Below, one piece after another: positions 55,470-64,000 of a stretch of 64,000 nt of DNA (its first letter is position 1; each line of letters begins with the position of its first letter). The DNA is from Botryosphaeria dothidea (taxonomy: Eukaryota > Ascomycota > Dothideomycetes > Botryosphaeriales > Botryosphaeriaceae): NCBI GenBank assembly GCA_011503125.2, contig WWBZ02000010.1, forward strand, positions 985,758-1,049,757, written 5' to 3'. The translations under genes and the position numbers were made by a program. The notes under the pieces are model-generated. The model was not told the DNA's origin and did no database searches. It saw only the letters and a program-made list of their open reading frames with translations.

Positions 55470-56127
55470 ATATGAAAATCAATTAAAAAGATGACTACAA
55501 TGGTCCTATCTACTGGTATATACGCTTCTCCTATGAGATAACGGTGGCCCACTAGTTGGATCACCGTGACCCAGTGAACTAAGTGGTCCTTGGCCAGTGC
55601 GTGGGTTTCTGGCGCTGGGAGCGTGATCTGAGCTAAAGAGTCTCCATTCCTGGGTCCATGGCTTTCTCAGGGAAGTGGGGCCGTTCATAAGATGCTTCCT
55701 TTATTCCCTTCAGCTGACATCGTACGAGTTTCTACAAGTCTTGCGACTCTGAGTCAACGCCGATTGCTGTGCCTCGTAGAGTTCCTGGGTGATCTTACTG
55801 CGGCGAATTGCATATGGCGAGATCTCTGATTAACTGTTCAATAATACACACCGTGACTCAAGGAATAACTGATACTTTGAAACTCTGAGCCGTGCTGAGA
55901 ATATTGAGGGGAAAAGACTCGCTGTGTGTTTTCTACTTTTCCGTTCTTAGAATAGTCTCTGCCAACTTCCAAGAGTCGCATGGCAACCCGTCAAAAGGTA
56001 GATGCGTGAAATTTCCTGACAAGCTGGGGATGAATATCCTTCCTGCAAAGCTACCTATTGTGCTCTGGCTCATACTCTTTCCCTAATTGACGTTGCTAAG
56101 GAAGATGGAAGAAGTGGTTAATGTAAA
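55470..56127. other. Unassigned spacer
   Basis: Normal composition, only short frames without domains on both strands. No repeat or RNA gene recognised. Confidence 0.35.
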
Positions 56128-56574
56128 TGTCGGACTGCAAAAGTACGACGCCGCACTGTTACCAGTGCGTGCTAATCTGCCTTATATTCTGACACACCCC
56201 CTCACCTGTGGCGAAGTGCTTGAGGCACAGGTGGAGAGATCTCATGTCGTTGTAGTGGAGGAATAGTCTCTCTCTGTGGTGAGGCATGGTTGATCTTGCT
56301 GTGATTCGAACGCATGGCCTACTTGCGACTGACACGGACCCCGGCACCACAAGGTCGTTGTTGTGATTGGGGAACACCAAGCCCCTTGAAACGTGGATTG
56401 TGTGGGGCACAGCCAAACCCCGTGATGGTGCGTATGGATGATGCGCGCGTTTTGTGTCCAAGTCTACCACTAGACTACCGCGGCAGAAGTGATTCCGGGC
56501 TCATAACTGTCGAACTGCAAAAGTACGACGCCGCACTGTTACCAGTGCGTGCTAATCTGCCTTATATTCTGACA
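56128..56574. mobile_element. 447-bp TRIM/SMART-like element with 67-bp terminal direct repeats
   Basis: Direct repeats 56128-56194 and 56508-56574 begin TGTCG(G/A)ACTGCAAAAG, end TATATTCTGACA, and differ at one base. A perfect 5-bp duplication GTAAA flanks the whole (56123-56127, 56575-56579). The 313-bp interior has no coding frame. On its minus strand it contains TAGTCTAGTGG (56467-56477), a good pol III A box, inside GCCGCGGTAGTCTAGTGG, which looks like a tRNA 5' half, and GTTCGAATC (56303-56311), a good B box, 155 bases further on. TG...CA ends, terminal repeats and duplication mean integrase-type insertion of a non-autonomous element. Confidence 0.85.
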
Positions 56575-57019
56575 GTAAACTATTATGTACTGCTGGTGAG
56601 CAGGCGATGATACGGTCATGTTGTATAGAGAACATTGAACTAAGGCCAGGCTATGCAATGCACACTCTACAGCACTGGCTGGGCCTAGAGCCTAATTAAG
56701 GCTCCGTGATTTGTTCCATTGGTCCAACGTTGTGTTACGGCATAGCCTTCACAGGGTCAGAATAGTGATGATGATGATGATGATGATGATGATTCATACA
56801 CCCGTCGGCCTTAGTAGACCATAGGGACAAGTAACGCTATTCAACGCTAATCTACATTAGGATCCCGGTTCATTTAAAGCCCAGCACGCTGAATGCAAAG
56901 AAACCATTCCTCCCTCCTATTCAACAATCTGAAAATAGACATAAACAAAAGCACAAGCAAATAACACTAAACAAAATGCAAGGAAAAAAAAACGAAGGAA
57001 ATGTAAAAATAGAGCTATC
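56575..57019. other. Spacer with GAT microsatellite
   Basis: Nine GAT units at 56767-56793; an A-rich tract follows near 56985. No gene. Confidence 0.55.
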
Positions 57020-57475
57020 CTCCATGCACCCCTCATACCATCCCCTTCGAGATTACTTCCCGAGTGCTGTTAGTCCCTGTAGCGGCGTGACGGCTGGCTC
57101 GAGAAGGGATTAATTTGCTTTGAGAAGGATTAAGCTCTTAGTCTTTGGGTGTAACTAGTCTTCCCTTGGCTAGGGTAAATGCCGCCGTTGCTTTAACTGC
57201 GCGCATATCTGCCCGCCACTTCTCCGGTGGGCCGTGTACATACCTACCGTCGGGCCTTTTCGTGCCCGACAACCTACCTAGCATGAATGCGAGATCTCCG
57301 AATCTACTTCCTAGACCGATTTGCAATTTAGTCTGGAGATCCATCTATCGTGGGCACTCCAGTAGGAAAGGCCTCACGGTTTCCCTCTCGGCTCCGCACC
57401 CACACGTAGGTACATTTACTCGTTTGATTTTATATAGCGGCTCATTCAGGCTCGCTTTCGAAGTCCTTAACTATG
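57020..57475 (-). mobile_element. Tad-like LINE ORF2 C-terminal fragment
   Basis: Minus-strand frame with the LINE C-terminal cysteine motif (CGCGAERETVRPFLLEC), then MDLQTKLQIGLGSRFGDLAF, PEKWRADMRAVKATAAFTLA and the stop near 57138. Little RIP. The upstream end is cut by the LTR at 57476. Confidence 0.65.
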
Positions 57476-57780
57476 TGTCGAACTGTGGGTGGGCCTCAGG
57501 CCCCGAACTGTGTGAGGTCAGAAGAAAGAACTGAATTTCTCACTGTGTACTTCTGCCTGTCCTCCCTAGTGAAGGAGAATCCGTATTCTTAAGTATATGA
57601 ATCTGAACTGATATAACCGAGGAAATGAGTGTGTCCGAGGAAGTGATATCCGAGGGTATTGGGCATAAATAGTCGCAAATTGATGCCCTCCTCTTCTCCG
57701 ATAGAATCTTCGAGAGATTGTAGTAACTAATAAACTGAACGACAAGTGCTGCCTGAGAAATAAGGGGATTCTGGTTAACA
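57476..57780 (+). repeat. LTR of family B (305 bp)
   Basis: TGTCGAACTGTGGGTGGGCC to CTGGTTAACA. Least mutated member of the family that includes 43813-44115 and 55008-55464. No target duplication (CTATG before, GCTTT after): the flanks, LINE on one side and Gypsy on the other, were probably joined by recombination. Confidence 0.8.
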
Positions 57781-57879
57781 GCTTTTGTTGTAGTTGTCAG
57801 GATCTGACATGCGTGCTCCAGTAGTATTTGTACGTTGGGTGTGCGATCACTTCGTGATCGTACATTGTGCCTTTTGGGC

Positions 57880-58694
57880 CCGCTTATGGCTGGTTGGAAA
57901 CCCAACAACTTCCGGTTCGTGACAGGGATAGGGTAGCGGTTCTTCTCAGTGATGGCATTGAGGGCCCTATAGTCTACGCACACTCTAAGTCCTCCGGAGG
58001 GCTTTCGGACTACGAGTGTAGGTGCGGAGACGTGAGAGGTGCTAGGGCGAATCCAACCCTTGCCTAGGTGTTCCTAAATGTACTTCCATAGCACATCACT
58101 CTCCTGGGCGGACATAGGTTTATAATTCTTGACGTAGGGGGGTTCGGAGCCGGGTTTAAGGTTGATTTCGTGGTCTTCTAGGCGATGAGGAGCTAGCTCG
58201 TCCGCCTTCTTAATGTCCCAGAGTTCCTCAATCTAGTGGTACTCCTTTAGGAGTCTGTTAAGCCGGTCTTCCTTAGTCAGTTCCCCTTTTCCCTTTATAA
58301 ACTTATAGTAGTCTGATTCCTTAACCGCGGCTGTAGTAGTAGCGGCAAAGGAAGCTTCGTCGGAAGCTCTATTAAGGACAAAACCTTAATGGTCCTTTTT
58401 GTTGGCAAGCCGGAGGAATGTTGCTGCGCTGCAGAACTGGATATCTGCTTTTTGTTTCTTAGTCTTAGGCTGGGGAAGGCGGTAGTCTGTAGCTCGTATA
58501 GTACAGGGTTTGCCATGGGCGAGGCAGCCGTGCTTAAAGCAGGCTGCGGAGTTGAATGTTACTGTTCGGTCTGCAAAGCTAATGCTAGGGTCGTGGTGAC
58601 GGAGCCACGAATCTCCTAGGACGATCGGGTACGTGCCTATACGAGCTACGTCAATCGGACAAACAACGAAGGACATCAGCACACCGCATCTCAC
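57880..58694 (-). pseudogene. Gypsy pol fragment: protease end to RT start
   Basis: Minus-strand frame with protease-type IVLGDSWLRHHDPSISF, a spacer, [20 protein letters not shown], and the reverse transcriptase block [20 protein letters not shown], where homology stops near 57900. Stops at W/Q positions. Between it and the LTR at 57780 a short inverted repeat GTGCGATCAC/GTGATCGTAC lies at 57841-57863. Confidence 0.8.
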
Positions 58695-58969
58695 ACCTCG
58701 AGAAAAAGCGCCAAGACCGGTACCGCTCGAAAGCTCTTAATTCCCCTAGCTAGGCCCTCGAATCTTAGCCTCGCAGCTACACGCGCTGCTGCGTAGTTGC
58801 GTGGAAAAGAGACGTTTAGGGGCTCTAGAATCCAACGCGAATTTCGCACACCTATCCTAACCTTGAACCACTCCCGATTCCTCCCAAATTCTATCCTAAG
58901 CTTCGTTAGTATATAAAGAAACCCTAGATAGAGTTGTATAGGGATACCCGGAGGGGAATACCCGCTAGC
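58695..58969. other. Possible 5' untranslated part of a LINE
   Basis: No frame; it leads into the ORF1 remnant that follows. Confidence 0.25.
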
Positions 58970-59815
58970 CCTAGTACAGCCCCTCCTGCCCCGACTTCCG
59001 CAGAATTTTCAGGGTTCGCCAAGCCCCGCTAAACCTTATTTCGACCACGAGAACCTACCCAGCGATATGCCCCTAGACCCCCCAGGCAGTCTACCGCCTA
59101 ATAGGGTAATCCTAGGCTCTCCTATTATAAGCCCCTCAGCCCCACCAACGGAATACGGAGCCCCCTAGCCCGAACAGAACGAAATCCAAATAGAAAATGT
59201 TGGATTTGAGAGTAAAGAGTGTGAGGTCAGAAAAGAGAGTAGATTCTGCCTGTCTCCTAAGAGGGAGGCCGGTAGGCTTGCTTATATACATAGGTGATAA
59301 CTAAATAACCGAGGATACTAAAGATCCGAGAGAGAGTGCCGATGCGGGGTTGGGCATCAAAGAGTGTTGTTATATAAAGGATGGAATATTCGAGATAACT
59401 GGGATGCCTGAGGTAGTAAGGCAAGAAAGTCTGACAGAAAACACCCAGGACGATACCATCGAGGCTCTTACCCCTATAGCCCAAGGGCAAAAGCGTATAA
59501 TCGACCTAACTGGCCTCTCTCCTCCCCCGGTCTTTAGATTCCAGGCACGTGCCCGGCTTCAGGAGGGCGAGGTACAGGCCGAAGGCCTCCGAGCCTCAAC
59601 CCATGCCCCATTAGCATACTAAGCTTAAGAGACCCTAGAGAGGGCCAGCTTCTCTGGACAGATTGAATCAGTTCAATAGGCTATTGATATTGCCTTTGAC
59701 TGCCTTACAAAGGCAATCCCTCTCGAGAAAGACCGAACTAAGGCTCGGAACCTCTCGGACCTGATTCAAGTATTTAGAGACTTTACAGAGAAAGGTGCTG
59801 TAAGTAGGGCCAAGG
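58970..59815 (+). pseudogene. LINE ORF1 N-terminal fragment split by a solo LTR
   Basis: The frame NLPSDMPLDPPGSLPPNRVI continues, after removal of the LTR 59198-59436 and one GAAAA, as TQDDTIEALTPIAQGQKRII and IDIAFDCLTKAIPLEKDRTK to about 59818, where repeat E starts. Stops are TAG only. Such ORF1 N-termini precede the zinc-knuckle part of Tad-like elements. Confidence 0.5.
59198..59436 (+). repeat. Solo LTR of family D (239 bp), target duplication GAAAA
   Basis: TGTTGGATTTGAGAG to AGTCTGACA, with GAAAA at 59193-59197 and 59437-59441. Partner of 44666-45119. Confidence 0.92.
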
Positions 59816-59987
59816 TGTAATGAGACTCGATGCTGCTACAGAGAGGTCGCACAAAGTGCGAGAGTCTACGTACAAGCGAGAGCTATAAAGTTGCGAAGTA
59901 CGTGACGTCACCGCGTGCACGCGCGTCTGCTGCCTACACGTCATCACGTGCACTGCCTCAACACCACTTCTTCGTTCAGCCGTTACA
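59816..59987 (+). repeat. Repeat E, LTR-like
   Basis: Starts TGTAATGAGACTCGATGCTG and ends CAGCCGTTACA, which immediately meets TGTAACG to make a CGTTACATGTAACG palindrome. The first 145 bp recur inverted at 53794-53936. Contains TGACGTCA and CACGTCATCACGTG. No target duplication. Confidence 0.6.
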
Positions 59988-60751
59988 TGTAACGCCATCT
60001 CGCCCGGCGCGGTAGATGAAAGCGAGGCTGTGGAGCCACGAAGGTCCTTCTGTCGCAAGCCTAGACCGTAATAGGTGCTAGAAGGCCCCGCTCTTGTTGG
60101 TACCGGCGCCTGGTACCATTCCGTGTGGAGCTCAATATGTTATTTGCTTGTACGCTCGCCATGTCCCGGCTTCTCTTCGGATTATAGAGCTAAGAGAGAT
60201 ATAGCGGAGGTTAGCTATGCAGCCACCCAGGTAAAGACCTCTCAGATGTGTTGGCATCTGTGCATTGATAGGTGTTGTCGCCGTCATGCCGCGCGTGACT
60301 AGTGCAAACTAATTTTACACTTCTGGTACCCACGTGTCCAGTCTGTGTAGAGAAGCCCATGGCTGATTAGCGACCTTGAGCGTGGGCATCTTGGTACTGG
60401 CCGGACGGGGAGCAAGCAATCTCTAGCCCTGCAAATAGCTTTATTCCGCGAGTGTTGATTCTCTCGGGCATAGTAACAGAACTTCAAATATGGCTAAGTG
60501 TATAGGGGCTGTATTACTGATAGAACTTCTTAAATAACGGACAATCTTAGCTCTGCGTTTATAAATTACTAAGTTAAGAAAACCGTCGCCCGGGTTAGGG
60601 TGAGGGGATTTCGAACGTTCTATGTTTATTTATTGCAGAAGGAGCCTGTAGACTACCGTTAATGCGGCACAGGTTTAAGCACAGGGATAATAACATTATC
60701 CGAGTTAAGTGCTAGACTTTTCATAACTATCCCTTATAGTCTATGCCCCGT
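59988..60751. other. Unassigned spacer
   Basis: Short frames without domains. A single telomere-like GGGTTAGGG lies at 60592-60600. Confidence 0.35.
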
Positions 60752-62795
60752 TATATTTATTTATTTATTTATTTAGTTTTACGTCCTTTTTTCAGCCTAC
60801 GACTATTAAAGACGGAGTTTCTAGAACTCGTGGCTATGGAAGGGTAATACCTCTTTTGGTAAAGGTGGGCTTTTTAGGTACAGTGAACGGTATAGCGTCT
60901 ATCGCCTAAATGGGCTAGTAGCCAAAGGAAGTAAAGAGGAAGTATATAAGGAAAGTAAAAGGAAGTACAGTAGGTATACGTTTATTTAGAGCTCCGCCGA
61001 GCTAGTTTCTAGATACTACCTCCGTGTAGATATCTATATTTATTTTAGAAACTCTAGCGTACTAGATATTCCTTTTATCGAGGTAAGAAGCTCCTTTAGG
61101 TCTAGATATTCTCTTCTAAGTATATCCTTAATACTCCTTCTTTCGTAGGAGTATTTTAGGCATTTTAGTAAAAGATATCTAGGTGTTTGTTTTGCTGTGT
61201 TCGTGCAAGGGCACCTATCGGTTCCAGTATATTTAAACCTAAAGAGATAGGATCTAAAGTATCCGTGTCCTATCTTTAGTTAGTAAAAGGCGGAGGCTAA
61301 TTCCCGCTCCTTTAGAGGGGGTTTTAGTTTCCGTTTAACTTGATAGCCGTATAGGTCCTTATAGATAGAGGCTGGGGTATTTTTAAGCTTCTTTATCCAC
61401 TCCTTATAAAGCTCCTCCTTTAGCTATATTCTATAGAAGGCTAGGCTATTTTTAGAGCTTGATATGGGTAGTCTAGTAGCTTCTTTTGCGAGTTTGTCCG
61501 CGGCCTCGTTTCCAAGGATATCTTTATATCCAGGTGCCTATTCTAGAGAGATTTTGTTCCCCTTATCCTATAGGATTTTTACTGCTTTAACTGCCCGGAT
61601 TTATTAATCTTAGCTAGGAGTATTAGCTAGGGTTTATAGCCGTAAGAGTGCGGCCTAGTTATCCGTATAGACTCTTATTTCTCGGTTTTTATATCCTCGT
61701 TTACTAGCAAATTTAAGGGCATTTATAATACCTTCTAGTTCGCCGTTATAAACGAGGTAGTTAGGACCGTAGTTTCTAACTAGTTCTTATTATATAGTAT
61801 CTCGAGATTGGCTAAGGTCTAGTATTCCTATTCCTATTCCTATCCCTTTTCCTGTTGGAAGTTGTAAGGCGTCGGAGTATATAGATACTTAACTATTTGG
61901 GGCTTCTAGGAGGGCCTTAGCGTATGCTTTAGCTTCGGCTTCCTTCTCTAGGGTAGATATCCTAACCGAATAGGGGGGACTTCCGCTCTATAGTTTAAAA
62001 AGAAAGGGGTCTACCTCTTCTATCTCCTTAGGGATTTTAGAGTATATTCTCCTTATTCTTTCTACCTGTGTAGGAGGTATACCTCCTATATTTCGGTTAG
62101 ATTCTCTCTCTATTTCGTAGCGGATTAGATGTTCCTTTTTAAGCTATCTTATTCTAAACGTATACTTTTTTAGGGTATCGTCTAGGCGGAGCTCGGAGGG
62201 TGGGATTACCGTCTCTAGTTCTAGAGGAATAATAGGGGTAGTTTTAAAAACTCCTAGAATCTTTCGTAGAGCAAGATTTTAGAGTAGTGTATATTGGCGT
62301 TTAAACTGTGCCTGATTTTTCTAGAAGATCGGACAGCCGAAATCGGCTACGCTGGTAATACAGGCTATATATAGCTGTCTAACCGCGTAGGGGGATAGAC
62401 CTCGTTCGGTATTAGCTAGTCTAGAGAGGCGTTAGAAGGCTAAACGGGCTTGGCTAACTCTTATAGAGACGTGCTCCTTAAAAGTAAGTTTTGGGTCGAA
62501 GAAGATTCCTAGCCACCGGACGAGTTTTTAAGGTTCTACTATATTACCGTCTAGTAAGATAATAGAGGTTTAGCTAGCCTCTTTGTTGTTAGAGAAGTGT
62601 AGGAGTTCGGTCTTTAAAAGGTCGAATTCTACCCCGTTCTCTTGGCCTCGCTTATAGAGCTGTTTTACCTCTTCCTCTAATAGATATTTATTACGCTTAT
62701 AACTAGAAGAACTAGCTATAAGACTAATATTATCTATATAGGATAGGTAGGTAATTTTGTTTATTTTAAAGAGCTCTCGGGTATATATAAGGAAT
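60752..62795 (-). mobile_element. 5'-truncated Tad-like LINE with RNase H domain
   Basis: The minus-strand frame has the RT C-terminal part (KINKITYLSYIDNISLIASS), then GVEFDLLKTELLHFSNN, VRWLGIFFDPKLTFKEHV and PPYSVRISTLEKEAEA. The RNase H domain follows: VSIYSDALQLPTGKG, YNGELEGIINALKF, IRVYTDN, GNEAADKLAKEATRL (61470-61515). The C-terminal Cys motif is CPCTNTAKQTPRYLLLKC. YIDN (62729-62740) should be YxDD: GAT to AAT again. RIP-type stops throughout. The 3' end carries a TAAA repeat tail (60752-60772). The 5' part is cut by the Copia LTR at 62796. Confidence 0.85.
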
Positions 62796-62951
62796 TATTA
62801 AACAAGTGGGTTATTTATATAGGGAGTGAAGTTCATCGTAGATTGGTATGAGGAGGAGGAGGGTAGGTGACCCGGTCCCTCTTATATAGTAGCTATATAA
62901 CAAATTTTCGGTGTTAACCCTTGGTTCGATCAGACCCTATCCCTCCTAACA
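62796..62951 (-). repeat. 3' LTR of a truncated Copia element
   Basis: 156 bp, same family as 55148-55303. The sequence just inside (62952-62960, GAAGGGGGTA on the minus strand) is a polypurine tract, so this is the 3' LTR of a minus-strand element, not a solo LTR. Confidence 0.85.
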
Positions 62952-63838
62952 TACCCCCTTCGCGTAGTATAGAATAAGTAGTACGCGATAATCCTACTAT
63001 GTTTTACTTCTATTATAGTGGCGAGAGGTCTAAGCCTTGCACGAAGTGGACGTGCTTCTATTTAGGTAATGGCTTTGTAAGGCCATCTGCGATCATCTAA
63101 GCTGTTAGTGTCCATCTAAAGTAGATATTGCCTGCTTGAGCCTCTTATCTAAGCCAGTGATAATAAATATTAACGTGACGAAGCTTCGTAACGAGCTTGC
63201 CAACGTTTTCCTCTATAAGACGAAGCGTCTACGTGTTATCGCACTCGATCTAAACGAGGTGACCTAGCTTAAATTAGATGCCTCTAAAGAAGCGTCTCCA
63301 CTAGTAGGCTTGCTTAGCGGTCTCTAATAAGGCGAGGAGCTCTACTTCCGTTATTAAGGTCGTTACTATTAGTTACTTGGAGGCCTTCTAGTCCACGGGT
63401 CCTCCGAACAGCATTATAAGTAATCCTTAATAACTTCGACGTGTGGCAGCGTTATTAGCGAATAACGCGTCGCTGCTAGGTACGAATATACGTTGGTCAT
63501 CTTCTACTTTAGCTTAATATACGATCGCAAGATCTTTAGTATTTACTAGATACTCTAGTAGGCGCTAGGCAAGATATAGGTGCCGCTTAGAAGGGTTCGT
63601 CAAATACGTCGAGAGGGCTAAACAGGCGTGGCCTATATTAGGTCTCGTACTAATGGCAGCGAACTAGGTAGATCCTATCTTACTCTAGAACGTGTAGATA
63701 TCTTAAGATATTGCATAAGCATCGTCGTTTAGTACCGGTTAGTCCTCTATAGAGAGAGGCGTTATAACCGTTAACTCCTTAACGTTATATTTAGCCTTAA
63801 GGCTGGTAAGGTAGGATTCTTATAATAGCCATAGTAGT
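62952..63838 (-). pseudogene. Copia pol C-terminus (RNase H), truncated by the telomere
   Basis: Minus-strand frame, reading toward the LTR: NPSKRHLYLA after a stop, RLLEYLVNTKDLAIVY, RIFVPSSDALFANNAATRRS, LFGGPVD, TLITEVELLALLETAKQAYW, a stop-riddled HVNIYYHWLR, and MIADGLTKPLPK then KHVHFVQGLDL. This is the order of the Copia RNase H domain ending in the classic ADGLTKPL. The upstream RT, integrase and gag are missing: the element stops at the telomere repeats. Moderate RIP. Confidence 0.8.
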
Positions 63839-63840
63839 CC

Positions 63841-64000
63841 TTAGGGTTAGGGTTAGGGTTAGGGTTAGGGTTAGGGTTAGGGTTAGGGTTAGGGTTAGGG
63901 TTAGGGTTAGGGTTAGGGTTAGGGTTAGGGTTAGGGTTAGGGTTAGGGTTAGGGTTAGGGTTAGGGTTAGGGTTAGGGTTAGGGTTAGGGTTAGGGTTAG
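63841..64000 (+). repeat. Telomere, TTAGGG repeats (right chromosome end)
   Basis: 26 perfect TTAGGG units plus TTAG, no variant unit, starting directly after Copia sequence. The G-rich strand runs 5' to 3' to the right, so this is the right end of the assembled chromosome. Confidence 0.99.

Noticed and set aside
56296..56484. A functional tRNA gene inside the 447-bp element
   Set aside because: The A and B boxes are about 155 bp apart and the acceptor ends do not pair, so no cloverleaf forms; only tRNA-like promoter boxes remain.
57476..58694. LTR 57476-57780 as the 3' LTR of the adjacent Gypsy fragment
   Set aside because: No clear polypurine tract at the junction, and the LTR resembles family D rather than the window's Gypsy LTRs with the CTTTAGCTTAG tract.
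63841..64000. Telomere repeats as an assembly tail
   Set aside because: Perfect phase and orientation toward the end fit a true chromosome end; no evidence of artefact in the sequence itself.

Overview
This window looks like the right-hand end of a chromosome from a filamentous ascomycete (Pezizomycotina). It finishes in 160 bp of uninterrupted TTAGGG repeats. Inland of that it is packed with fungal retroelements and short-intron genes, and much of it carries the mark of repeat-induced point mutation (RIP): CpA/TpG dinucleotides are nearly gone, TpA is in excess, and reading frames stay open except for TAG/TAA where CAG, CAA or TGG would fit. I could run no search, so identifications rest on motifs read by eye in the translated frames.

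Layout. 1-6246 and 12058-17575 are one heavily RIPed block, beginning with a dead HET-domain gene and split by a younger 5.8-kb Ty3/Gypsy chromovirus (6247-12052; 250-bp LTRs differing at one base, 5-bp target duplication GTTAG). 17.9-25.6 kb is lightly mutated and holds broken host genes: an F-box-like gene cut by a solo LTR, two unidentified minus-strand genes, and a RING-finger gene with introns. 25.7-30.5 kb is a Tad-like LINE with recognisable ORF1 and ORF2, followed by a Copia fragment. 31.3-43.8 kb is the second heavily RIPed block. Reading through its RIP stops reveals dead copies of non-transposon genes: a viperin-like radical SAM enzyme (32.9-33.8 kb, minus), a nucleoside-monophosphate kinase (35.1-35.8 kb, plus), a CYTH/thiamine-triphosphatase-like protein (36.4-37.0 kb, plus), an unidentified protein, and a protein kinase (42.6-43.3 kb, plus). 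44-48 kb holds LTRs, a 21-bp minisatellite and a nearly complete DUF3435 tyrosine recombinase (the Starship-captain superfamily). 49.3-50.5 kb holds the only long intact gene, a 400-residue coiled-coil protein. From 51 kb to the telomere is a nest of solo LTRs (several with perfect 5-bp target duplications), LINE pieces, a 447-bp TRIM-like element, a small secreted-protein gene, a Gypsy pol fragment, a second Tad-like LINE with RNase H, and a Copia element truncated by the telomere.

The most interesting content is the RIP-killed viperin / nucleotide kinase / CYTH triphosphatase group. Viperins make chain-terminating ddhNTPs, and animal viperin sits beside the nucleotide kinase CMPK2. A fungal cluster adding a triphosphate-processing CYTH protein would be a nucleotide-based antiviral module; here every member is dead, so intact homologues would have to be sought elsewhere. 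The RIP of host-type genes implies each was duplicated at some time.
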